The translations under genes and the position numbers were made by a program. From contig JAUVQU010000127.1 of assembly GCA_030597965.1 (NCBI GenBank), forward strand, positions 1-6,704: a stretch of DNA of 6,704 nucleotides. The letters run 5' to 3'. This DNA is from Cellvibrionaceae bacterium. Its GTDB lineage: Bacteria; Pseudomonadota; Gammaproteobacteria; Pseudomonadales; Cellvibrionaceae. The notes beneath the pieces are model-generated. The model saw only the letters and a list, made by a program, of their open reading frames with translations. It did no database searches and was not told the DNA's origin. The stretch's first letter is position 1; the number at the start of each line of letters is the position of its first letter. This document shows positions 1 to 5,068 of this stretch, piece by piece.

Positions 1-483
1 CAGTAAAATAAATTCTGGATCTGTAGCGAGTGCCCGTGCAATCTCTACGCGCCGGCGTTCGCCGCCAGATAGGGCCATACCCAAACTGTCCTTAATGTGG
101 GTAATGTGAAACTCGTGCAACAATTTCTCAAGCTTGGCCAGGCGCTCACTGCGGTTGAGGTCTTTGCGTGTTTCTAAAATGCCGAGGATGTTTTCCGAGA
201 CCGTTAGTTTTCGAAAAACAGAGGCTTCCTGTGGTAGGTAGCCGATACCTGCTCTGGCGCGTCCGTGTATGGGTAAATGTGTAAGGATTTTGTTGTCTAT
301 GGATACTTGCCCTTCGTCTGCGTTTACCAGACCTGCGATCATGTAAAAGCACGTGGTCTTGCCTGCGCCATTTGGCCCTAAAAGGCCGACAATTTGACCA
401 CTGCTAACAGACAGCGATACGTCAATAACGACTTGGCGGCGTTTATAACTTTTGGCGAGATGTTTGGCGTTTAGTGTTGGCAT
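1..483 (-). CDS. lptB: LptB, ATPase of the LPS export ABC transporter (3' end cut off by window edge)
   Basis: LptB is the cytoplasmic ATPase of LptB2FGC, which extracts LPS from the inner membrane and pushes it along the LptA bridge. Reading the minus strand from the ATG at 481-483 gives 161 codons with no stop before the window edge. Visible ABC motifs are Walker A GPNGAGKT (residues 36-43), the Q-loop YLPQ (82-85) and the signature LSGGE (138-142). The frame ends at FILL, just where the Walker B aspartate and catalytic glutamate should follow, so about the last third of a roughly 240-residue protein is missing. The close fit of GPNGAGKTTCFYMI and the short spacing to lptA point to LptB rather than a generic ABC ATPase. 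The gene starts 23 bases after the lptA stop, and no clear Shine-Dalgarno sequence precedes the ATG, so translation may be coupled to lptA. Identity is very secure; only completeness is unknown. Confidence 0.97.
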   Translation of the reverse strand, partial: MPTLNAKHLAKSYKRRQVVIDVSLSVSSGQIVGLLGPNGAGKTTCFYMIAGLVNADEGQVSIDNKILTHLPIHGRARAGIGYLPQEASVFRKLTVSENILGILETRKDLNRSERLAKLEKLLHEFHITHIKDSLGMALSGGERRRVEIARALATDPEFILL

Positions 484-506
484 GAAAAACCATTAATGTC
501 TGAATG

Positions 507-1034
507 TTATTGTTTTCGTTCGGCTTTTGGTGGGATAACCATTTGAATACGTTGCGGCTGTGAGCTGTCATTTCCTGACGCTTTAACCACGGACTTGGCA
601 ATATCATAATTTATCTTGTCGCCTAACATGGTGGCGCCTTCTTGTTTTAAAGAGGCTCCCTCGTAAAGATCTAATCGATCCTGCTTAATTGAATATTCTA
701 TACGTTTGGCTTTGGCGACTACCGGTTGTTTTTCTGCGGAGGGTGTTTGTTCGTATTTCGCGGGTGTGCCGGTGGCCACTATTTTTGAGACTTCATTGTT
801 CTTACTGATAATAACAACCTTGTTCGCCAGGATTGAAAGTGAACCTTGTTTCATCTCTACCTTGCCGGAATATATGGTAAGGCCTTTTTTTTCATCGCTT
901 ATGGCGCTGTCTGACTGGATGTAGATGGGTTGTTTTTGGTCGGACGGCAGGGCGGAGGCAATGCTGGCGGTTGCCGCTATAAGCGAGAATATGCATGCTT
1001 TTATCAAAATAAGAAAGTGGTTATTGTGTTTCAT
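507..1034 (-). CDS. lptA: LptA, periplasmic LPS-bridge protein
   Basis: LptA is the periplasmic OstA-type beta-jellyroll protein whose subunits stack to link LptC in the inner membrane to LptD in the outer membrane. The product is 175 residues, near the usual size. A signal peptide is clear: MKHNN, a hydrophobic stretch at about residues 7-26, and a likely cleavage after ASA at 26-28. The OstA domain follows from about residue 36 (PIYIQSDSA, then YSGKVEMKQGS at 55-65) to about 155, and a basic tail ends in AERKQ. I chose the ATG at 1032-1034 because GAGGA lies five bases upstream. An in-frame GTG at 1047-1049 would add five residues (MFEEY) but has no ribosome binding site and would put charged residues in front of the signal peptide. 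The chosen start overlaps the end of lptC by 14 bases, which suggests translational coupling. Confidence 0.93.
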   Translation of the reverse strand: MKHNNHFLILIKACIFSLIAATASIASALPSDQKQPIYIQSDSAISDEKKGLTIYSGKVEMKQGSLSILANKVVIISKNNEVSKIVATGTPAKYEQTPSAEKQPVVAKAKRIEYSIKQDRLDLYEGASLKQEGATMLGDKINYDIAKSVVKASGNDSSQPQRIQMVIPPKAERKQ

Positions 1035-1608
1035 GTATTCCTCGAACACGGGAGAGCAATCGGATAATCCCGGTCTTTAAGTTAGCTTTCATGCCGACAG
1101 CCTGAGTTTTACCCGTTGGCGAGATGAGCATAACAGTTTTGTCAGTTTCGGCGTATTGTTTCTCTGGTTTTACGACCAAATATTGCGTTTGTAGTTCAGA
1201 AGTTTCGCCCAAATCATTAGTCTGCCAGACGCGCACATTACCCCATAGTGTAATGGTATTACCTCTGTCGGTAGCCTTGCCTTCTTCTGCGACGATACGC
1301 CATGGTGTTTGTGTCTCTTGATCAAAGAGTTGCAGTCGAGGTTGAGTCAATTCGGTGTAATCTTGCTTGCCTGGTCTTCTTTTGACCTGAAATTGTCTGG
1401 CTTCCTGGCTGGCAAAGATATAATCGAGCTCGCCCTCTTCGGTATACCCTTTGGTGGTGGAGTTATACAGAGTATTGATTTGGCGTGCCTCAAGTGGTTT
1501 CGAGATCTTGGGTGGGCTGGCAAAATTGTTGACAGGCGAGTCCCACAGCACGACAAAGCTGAGTGTAATACCGATAATAATGGCAAGAGCAAGCCAATTG
1601 CGAGTCAT
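1021..1608 (-). CDS. lptC: LptC, bitopic inner-membrane LPS transport protein
   Basis: LptC sits in the LptB2FGC complex and passes LPS from LptF/G to LptA. The 195-residue product matches the family length (about 190). It has a single N-terminal membrane anchor at about residues 4-22 (LALAIIIGITLSFVVLW) without a signal-peptidase site. A periplasmic beta-jellyroll of LptA/LptC type follows, with recognisable strands such as TPWRIVAEEGKA (101-112), ITLWGNVRVWQ (119-129) and LQTQYLVVKPEKQYAETDK (139-157). The last motif is the characteristic 'L.T..L.V.P....ATD..V' pattern of the family. The gene overlaps lptA by 14 bases and starts 56 bases after kdsD. No strong Shine-Dalgarno sequence precedes its ATG. 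In most relatives kdsC lies directly upstream; it is absent here. Confidence 0.93.
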   Translation of the reverse strand: MTRNWLALAIIIGITLSFVVLWDSPVNNFASPPKISKPLEARQINTLYNSTTKGYTEEGELDYIFASQEARQFQVKRRPGKQDYTELTQPRLQLFDQETQTPWRIVAEEGKATDRGNTITLWGNVRVWQTNDLGETSELQTQYLVVKPEKQYAETDKTVMLISPTGKTQAVGMKANLKTGIIRLLSRVRGIHETQ

Positions 1609-1640
1609 AGTTGATCGTGTCCAGTCTGAAGCTGTTGTTC
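1605..1640 (-). other. Possible 11-codon vestige ending in a TGA that overlaps the lptC ATG
   Basis: Upstream of lptC, one minus-strand frame reads EQQLQTGHDQL and ends in a TGA that overlaps the lptC start as ATGA. ATGA overlaps are typical of translationally coupled neighbours, and the gene normally found here is kdsC. A TAA lies immediately upstream in this frame (1641-1643), so nothing longer is open. I infer that this may be the remains of a kdsC 3' end left by a deletion. Eleven glutamine-rich codons can arise by chance and I did not match them to a known KdsC tail. Confidence 0.15.
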
Positions 1641-1653
1641 TTATCTTGTTAGG

Positions 1654-1679
1654 GCCGGTGTTGCCTAGACTACACCGGC
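1654..1679 (-). repeat. GC-rich inverted repeat across the kdsD stop codon
   Basis: GCCGGTGT at 1654-1661 and ACACCGGC at 1672-1679 form a perfect 8-bp stem around a 10-base loop. The kdsD stop codon (TAG, 1665-1667) falls in the loop. On the minus-strand transcript the hairpin is followed by CCTAACAAGATAAG, with no uridine run, so it is not a standard intrinsic terminator. It could lower read-through, protect the upstream mRNA end or mark a processing site between kdsD and lptC. It could also be a scar feature where kdsC is missing. Confidence 0.55.
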
Positions 1680-2648
1680 TCGCAATAGGTCATGCATGTG
1701 AATGACTCCAACAGGGTGGTGGTCATCATCTTCTACGATCAGCGCTGTAATGCTTCGCTCTTCCATGATGCCTAGAGATTCTGCGGCCAGAATATCCTGG
1801 TGGATTGTTTTTGGGTTTGGAGACATAACCTGTTTTATAGTGGCGCTACTCAGGTCAACTTTCTGATCGACACAGCGACGCAGGTCACCATCGGTAAAGA
1901 TCCCAATTAAGTGCTGAGTATCGTCAACAATAGTGGTCATGCCGAATCCTTTTTCTGTCATCTCAACCAGGGCTGCGCTGACTTGTGTATCGGCTGTCAC
2001 TTTAGGTATCTCACCATCTTTGTGCATGATGTCTTCGACTTTTAGCAATAGCTTTCTTCCCAGTGCGCCACCTGGATGGGAGAAGGCAAAGTCTCTGGCG
2101 GTAAAGCCGCGGGCTTCCAGTAACGCAACAGCGAGCGCATCCCCCATGACCAGTGTGACAGTTGTGCTAGATGTGGGTGCGAGGTTCAGTGGGCAGGCTT
2201 CTTCTTTAATGCTGATATCCAATTGCGCATCGGCAGCTTCACCTAGTGGTGAAGAGGCTTTGCCGGTCATGCTGATCAGTGGTATCCCCATTCTTTTTAA
2301 TAGTGGTAACAGGGTAACAATTTCTGAAGAGGAGCCGGAATTGGATATACCAATAACCACATCGTCTTTGGTTATCATTCCCAGGTCGCCATGGCTGGCT
2401 TCTCCGGGATGGACAAAAAAGGAGGGAGTGCCGGTGCTGGCGAGTGTGGCGGCAATTTTGTTGCCAATATGACCCGATTTTCCCATGCCGGTGACAATGG
2501 TTCTGCCTTTGCACTGCAGGATTAGTTCGCAGGCTCGAACAAAGTTGTCGTCGATGCGTGAGACAAGCGCCTCCACCGCCTCTAATTCCATTTTAATGGT
2601 ACGGCTGCCCACGGCTTTAATTTGTGAAAGATCGATAGTCTGTGTCAT
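1665..2648 (-). CDS. kdsD: KdsD, D-arabinose 5-phosphate isomerase
   Basis: KdsD interconverts D-ribulose 5-phosphate and D-arabinose 5-phosphate in the cytoplasm, the first step towards Kdo, the inner-core sugar of LPS. The 327-residue product has the full KpsF/KdsD layout: an N-terminal SIS domain (about 30-180) and two CBS domains (about 205-265 and 272-327). Residues matching those proposed as catalytic in the E. coli enzyme are present at a constant offset of -2: K57 in GMGKSGH, E109 in NSGSSSEI, E150 in KEEACPLNLAP and H191 in SHPGGALG. The operon position beside lptC favours the housekeeping KdsD over the capsule-linked KpsF or the GutQ paralogue. The ATG at 2646-2648 has only a weak AGGC upstream. 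The gap to the upstream antiporter gene is 46 bases, so co-transcription is likely. The next Kdo-pathway gene usually found here, kdsC, is absent. Confidence 0.96.
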   Translation of the reverse strand: MTQTIDLSQIKAVGSRTIKMELEAVEALVSRIDDNFVRACELILQCKGRTIVTGMGKSGHIGNKIAATLASTGTPSFFVHPGEASHGDLGMITKDDVVIGISNSGSSSEIVTLLPLLKRMGIPLISMTGKASSPLGEAADAQLDISIKEEACPLNLAPTSSTTVTLVMGDALAVALLEARGFTARDFAFSHPGGALGRKLLLKVEDIMHKDGEIPKVTADTQVSAALVEMTEKGFGMTTIVDDTQHLIGIFTDGDLRRCVDQKVDLSSATIKQVMSPNPKTIHQDILAAESLGIMEERSITALIVEDDDHHPVGVIHMHDLLRAGVV

Positions 2649-2694
2649 ATCAAGCCTGTTCGTTTAATAAGTACAGTGTTTTTGGGTGTGATCG

Positions 2695-3681
2695 TTAGGT
2701 AAAGAGTACGCCGTAATAGCCAATATAAGCAATTAATAAGAGTGTGCCTATTCGGCGACCCAGTCGAGCATGGCCAGGGCCGTCTTGGGATTTGTTGCGT
2801 AAAAGATAGTCTATAACAATGCAGGCGCTCAATAGCAGAGTGATGCCGGCCATGGCCAGATAGTCGCGGCTAAACACCAGGCTTTCCATAACTGGAGGGC
2901 TAATTAACCCCGGAACAGCCATGACTGTGAGGATATTGAAGATATTGGAGCCAATGATATTGCCGAGGGCCATCTCGTGGTGGCCACGTATGGCACTCAT
3001 TACGGAGGCGGCCAGTTCGGGCAAGCTGGTGCCGACGGCGACAATGGTCAGGCCTATGATTAAGGGGCTGATGCCAAAGTCGGTGGCGACGAGCTTTGCG
3101 CCCCAAACCAAAATTTCTGAGCTGGCGACAAGCGTTCCTAAGCCAATGATAAACCAAAGTGTGGCGGTCTGGTTGTTAAGTTCTGGTATCTCTTCCTCAT
3201 CAATTTCTTCGGCTTCCTCAGGGTGCGCCTTCTTTGAGCGAGCCATAAAATAGAGCAGTGGCACTATGGTCGCTAAAAGTACGATGCCTTCGGTGAGGCT
3301 GACACTGGCGTCCCATAATACAACGCCGGCCAATAGGGTGACTGCCAGTAAAATAGGAATTTCTTGGGTGAGCAGGTGGCGCTGTATCGGCATAGGGGCG
3401 ATCAGTGCCGTGATCGCCAGTACAAGGCCGATATTGGCGAGATTGGAGCCGAGTGCATTACCGATGGCGAGCTCGCCAGCATCTTTTAATGAGGCGCTGA
3501 TGGAGACTACAATCTCTGGTGCTGATGTACCAAGGGATACAATAGTGAGACCAATGATAAGCTTGCTGAGGCCAAAATTGCTGGCCAGTGCCGCGCTGCC
3601 GCCAACAAAGCGATCGGCGCTCCAAACCAGCCCAATAAAGCCGCCAAGAATTGCGAGCCAAGCCAGCCATAACTCAGGCAT
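2695..3681 (-). CDS. YrbG-like Na+/Ca2+ (CaCA family) antiporter
   Basis: This is an inner-membrane cation antiporter of the CaCA superfamily, YrbG type, probably exchanging Ca2+ against Na+ or H+; the substrate is inferred from the family. The 328-residue product is almost entirely hydrophobic, with about ten membrane segments in two inverted halves. Each half carries the family's alpha repeat: GTSAPE at 51-56 with GNALGSN at 74-80, and GTSLPE at 217-222 with GNIIGSN at 240-246. The two glutamates (E56, E222) are the expected ion ligands. The halves are joined by a charged cytoplasmic loop, about 148-168, that is rich in glutamate and aspartate (PEEAEEIDEEEIPE). GGTGG lies nine bases before the ATG. 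It is the first gene of the leftward operon, in the same place relative to kdsD as E. coli yrbG. A role in divalent-cation supply at the envelope is possible but not shown. Confidence 0.92.
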   Translation of the reverse strand: MPELWLAWLAILGGFIGLVWSADRFVGGSAALASNFGLSKLIIGLTIVSLGTSAPEIVVSISASLKDAGELAIGNALGSNLANIGLVLAITALIAPMPIQRHLLTQEIPILLAVTLLAGVVLWDASVSLTEGIVLLATIVPLLYFMARSKKAHPEEAEEIDEEEIPELNNQTATLWFIIGLGTLVASSEILVWGAKLVATDFGISPLIIGLTIVAVGTSLPELAASVMSAIRGHHEMALGNIIGSNIFNILTVMAVPGLISPPVMESLVFSRDYLAMAGITLLLSACIVIDYLLRNKSQDGPGHARLGRRIGTLLLIAYIGYYGVLFT

Positions 3682-3746
3682 AGTGTCGTTCCACCGGTCG
3701 TGTCGTTAGTGAATCGGGGCGTTCAGCACAGATTCAGGGTTTGTGA

Positions 3747-3775
3747 TTTAGATTAAGGGGGTCAGATGGTATAGT
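3747..3775 (+). promoter_or_regulatory. Putative sigma-70 promoter for mlaC
   Basis: TTTAGA (3747-3752) as a -35, a 17-base spacer and TATAGT (3770-3775) as a -10 preceded by TG at -15/-14 (TGGTATAGT) make a good extended -10 promoter. It is followed by a GC-rich discriminator, GCGCGCG, a feature associated with stringent (ppGpp) control in E. coli. The inferred start near 3782 would leave a leader of about 110 bases before the mlaC TTG codon. Confidence 0.5.
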
Positions 3776-3808
3776 GCGCGCGATAACTTGTCAGCAGGCA
3801 GGTAAGAA

Positions 3809-3868
3809 ATGATGGAAATAACGTTCATCCTTCATAGAATATTTTTTAAAGCAGACCTTGGTTTATAG
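3809..3868 (+). CDS. Possible 19-residue leader ORF upstream of mlaC
   Basis: An ATG at 3809 opens a frame of 19 codons (MMEITFILHRIFFKADLGL) ending in TAG at 3866-3868. It lies wholly inside the inferred mlaC leader and stops 23 bases before the mlaC start. AGGT sits about five bases before the ATG as a weak ribosome binding site. The peptide is short and hydrophobic and matches nothing I recognise. It could be a regulatory upstream ORF or simply chance in AT-rich leader sequence. Confidence 0.2.
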   Translation: MMEITFILHRIFFKADLGL

Positions 3869-3891
3869 GGCTTAGTTAAGAGGGTAGGGAA

Positions 3892-4539
3892 TTGAAAAAA
3901 CAAACATCAACGAACAAATATTGGTTGCAGGTCCTCGTTGCACTCTATGCGACTATGTTTGCTGGGTTATCCCTGGCTGATGCTGATGAAGCTGAGGTTT
4001 CGCTGCCAGCACCCCATGCGGTAGTGGCTGAAGTGACCGCCAGTGTGATGATGGTGGTTCGCGAAAATACGGCGCTGTTAGAGTCAGATGCAGAGGCTTA
4101 TTACGGCGCAGTTGGCGATACGCTTAAGCCGGTCGTAGCCTTTGATTATATCGCCAGGAATGTAATGGGCAGCCATGCAGCTAAGGCAACGGATGAGCAG
4201 CGCGCCAGTTTTGGCGAAGTCTTTCAAGGCCAAATGATTCAGACTTATGCAAAAGGCTTGGCTCTGTACGCCGAAAATGAAATTCGTGTACTGCCACCTG
4301 AGCAGCCTCTTGCTGGTAGGCGCCGTGTTAGTGTTAAGCAGTTAGTAGTGGCTGCAGAGGGTGATCATTTACTGGTGTATACCATGGGGCAATCGAAATC
4401 GACAGGCGAATGGAAATTATTGAACGTGATCCTGGATGGTATTAACTTGGGCTCAACCTTTCACTCTCAGTTTTCACAGGCGATGAAAAAAGAAGGTGAT
4501 ATTGATAAGGTTATTGCTGGTTGGTCGGAAAACAGCTAA
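3892..4539 (+). CDS. mlaC: MlaC-family periplasmic phospholipid-binding protein
   Basis: MlaC shuttles glycerophospholipids between the outer-membrane MlaA complex and the inner-membrane MlaFEDB transporter, keeping the outer leaflet free of phospholipid. The 215-residue product is close to E. coli MlaC in length. It starts with a signal peptide (MKKQTSTNK, hydrophobic at about 11-28, likely cleavage near ADA 29-31). Family motifs follow: PVVAFDYIARNVMG (80-93), ATDEQRASFGEVF (99-111), IQTYAKGLALY (116-126), and WKLLNVILDGINLGSTFHSQF (174-194). The start is TTG; an in-frame TAA at 3877-3879 and the absence of a nearer ATG leave it as the best choice, and GAGGG at 3880-3884 gives a good ribosome binding site. 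The usual partners mlaF, mlaE, mlaD and mlaB are not beside it, and it is followed by a terminator, so it seems to be transcribed alone. A diverged role within the family cannot be excluded. Confidence 0.9.
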   Translation: MKKQTSTNKYWLQVLVALYATMFAGLSLADADEAEVSLPAPHAVVAEVTASVMMVVRENTALLESDAEAYYGAVGDTLKPVVAFDYIARNVMGSHAAKATDEQRASFGEVFQGQMIQTYAKGLALYAENEIRVLPPEQPLAGRRRVSVKQLVVAAEGDHLLVYTMGQSKSTGEWKLLNVILDGINLGSTFHSQFSQAMKKEGDIDKVIAGWSENS

Positions 4540-4592
4540 CTGTTTTCGTTACCATTCGGGGTTTGGGCAGTCCAATGATTGCTAAGTGTGTG

Positions 4593-4635
4593 GGTCGAGG
4601 CGACGTGCTTATTTAGTGCGTGTCTCGGCTTTTTT
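4593..4635 (+). terminator. Intrinsic terminator after mlaC
   Basis: CGAGGCG-A-CGTGC (4596-4608) pairs with GTGCGTGTCTCG (4616-4627) as a 12-bp stem that includes four G-U pairs and one bulged A. The loop is TTATTTA, and TTTTTT at 4630-4635 follows almost directly. The stem can be extended by GGT/GCT at its base. It lies 54 bases past the mlaC stop and would separate mlaC from ibaG. It also fills most of the place where mlaB normally sits. Confidence 0.75.
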
Positions 4636-4656
4636 ATTTAAAATACGCCTCAAATT

Positions 4657-4684
4657 TTGTGGTATTACCGCATTGATTGATAGT
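4657..4684 (+). promoter_or_regulatory. Weak candidate promoter for ibaG
   Basis: TTGTGG (4657-4662) and GATAGT (4679-4684), 16 bases apart, are a modest sigma-70 match just after the terminator and before ibaG. Some promoter is needed here if the terminator works. Close by, GGCCTAAGGCC (4688-4698) is an 11-base near-palindrome and TAAGG occurs three times between 4685 and 4706. The last copy supplies the ibaG ribosome binding site, AAGGA, six bases before the ATG. Confidence 0.3.
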
Positions 4685-4712
4685 TAAGGCCTAAGGCCGT
4701 TAAGGACGTGTT

Positions 4713-4952
4713 ATGCAGCCGGATCAGATAAAGGCACTATTATTAGAGAAGCTTGAGGGCAGTCAAGTGGATGTGAACGTTGATGGCAGTCATGTTAATG
4801 TCGTCGTTATTAGCTCTGTATTTGAGGGGTTGTCTCCTGTGAAAAAACAGCAGCTGGTTTATGCTGTATTAGCCGAGCCGATTGCCAGCGGCGTGATACA
4901 CGCTGTTAATATGAAAACCTATACTCCAGAGCAATGGGATAAAATCCAGTAG
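4713..4952 (+). CDS. ibaG: IbaG, BolA-family protein
   Basis: IbaG (YrbA) is a small cytoplasmic BolA-family protein that pairs with monothiol glutaredoxins around a [2Fe-2S] cluster and is linked to acid stress and envelope homeostasis. The 79-residue product covers the whole BolA fold. Diagnostic pieces are DGSHVNV (24-30), FEGLSPVKKQQLVYAVL (36-52) and IHAVNMKTYTPEQW (61-74). H27 and H62 correspond to the histidines implicated in cluster binding. AAGGA six bases upstream supports the ATG. It sits directly before murA, its usual neighbour in gammaproteobacteria. The murA-side partner and the spacing of 116 bases suggest separate or overlapping transcription. Confidence 0.95.
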   Translation: MQPDQIKALLLEKLEGSQVDVNVDGSHVNVVVISSVFEGLSPVKKQQLVYAVLAEPIASGVIHAVNMKTYTPEQWDKIQ

Positions 4953-5014
4953 GATTGGTTGGTGGGTGTGAAAGGCATGCACCTGATAGAATAATTACAC
5001 TGAGGTGGAGGCGG

Positions 5015-5020
5015 TATAAT
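5015..5020 (+). promoter_or_regulatory. Putative -10 element for murA
   Basis: A perfect TATAAT lies in the 116-base ibaG-murA gap (GGCGGTATAATAAAAATCGC), about 50 bases before the murA ATG. No good -35 is found at 16-18 bases upstream; the candidates there are AT-rich only (around 4991-4998). murA may therefore have its own weak or activator-dependent promoter in addition to read-through from ibaG. Confidence 0.4.
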
Positions 5021-5068
5021 AAAAATCGCTGAAGCTATAAAAACTACGACAACAGGGGCTTTTATCCT

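Larger units (their letters stand above)
3682..3891. promoter_or_regulatory. Divergent intergenic region between the antiporter and mlaC genes
   Basis: This 210-base gap separates the leftward antiporter-kdsD-lptCAB operon from rightward mlaC, so it must hold start signals for both. I see a plausible rightward promoter (separate entry) and a short possible leader ORF. No convincing leftward promoter stands out: AT-rich stretches around 3741-3756 could serve as a -10 but lack a well-placed -35. An 8-base direct repeat, GTGTCGTT, occurs at 3683-3690 and 3700-3707, right beside the antiporter ribosome binding site. It may be chance. No remnant of mlaF, mlaE or mlaD coding sequence is recognisable. 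Confidence 0.6.

Noticed and set aside
1047..1049. Alternative GTG start for lptA, five codons upstream
   Set aside because: No ribosome binding site precedes it, whereas the ATG at 1032-1034 has GAGGA at good spacing and gives a cleaner signal peptide.
1933..2472. 179-codon plus-strand open frame antisense to kdsD
   Set aside because: It lies entirely inside kdsD, which has intact SIS and CBS domains. The product has no recognisable motif and no ribosome binding site; it is a shadow of the coding strand.
3266..3709. 147-codon plus-strand frame antisense to the antiporter gene
   Set aside because: It mirrors a conserved membrane protein with both alpha repeats and shows no domain of its own.
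4540..4712. Searched for an mlaB or other small gene between mlaC and ibaG
   Set aside because: The gap is too short for a STAS-domain protein and is largely taken up by the terminator and ibaG upstream signals.
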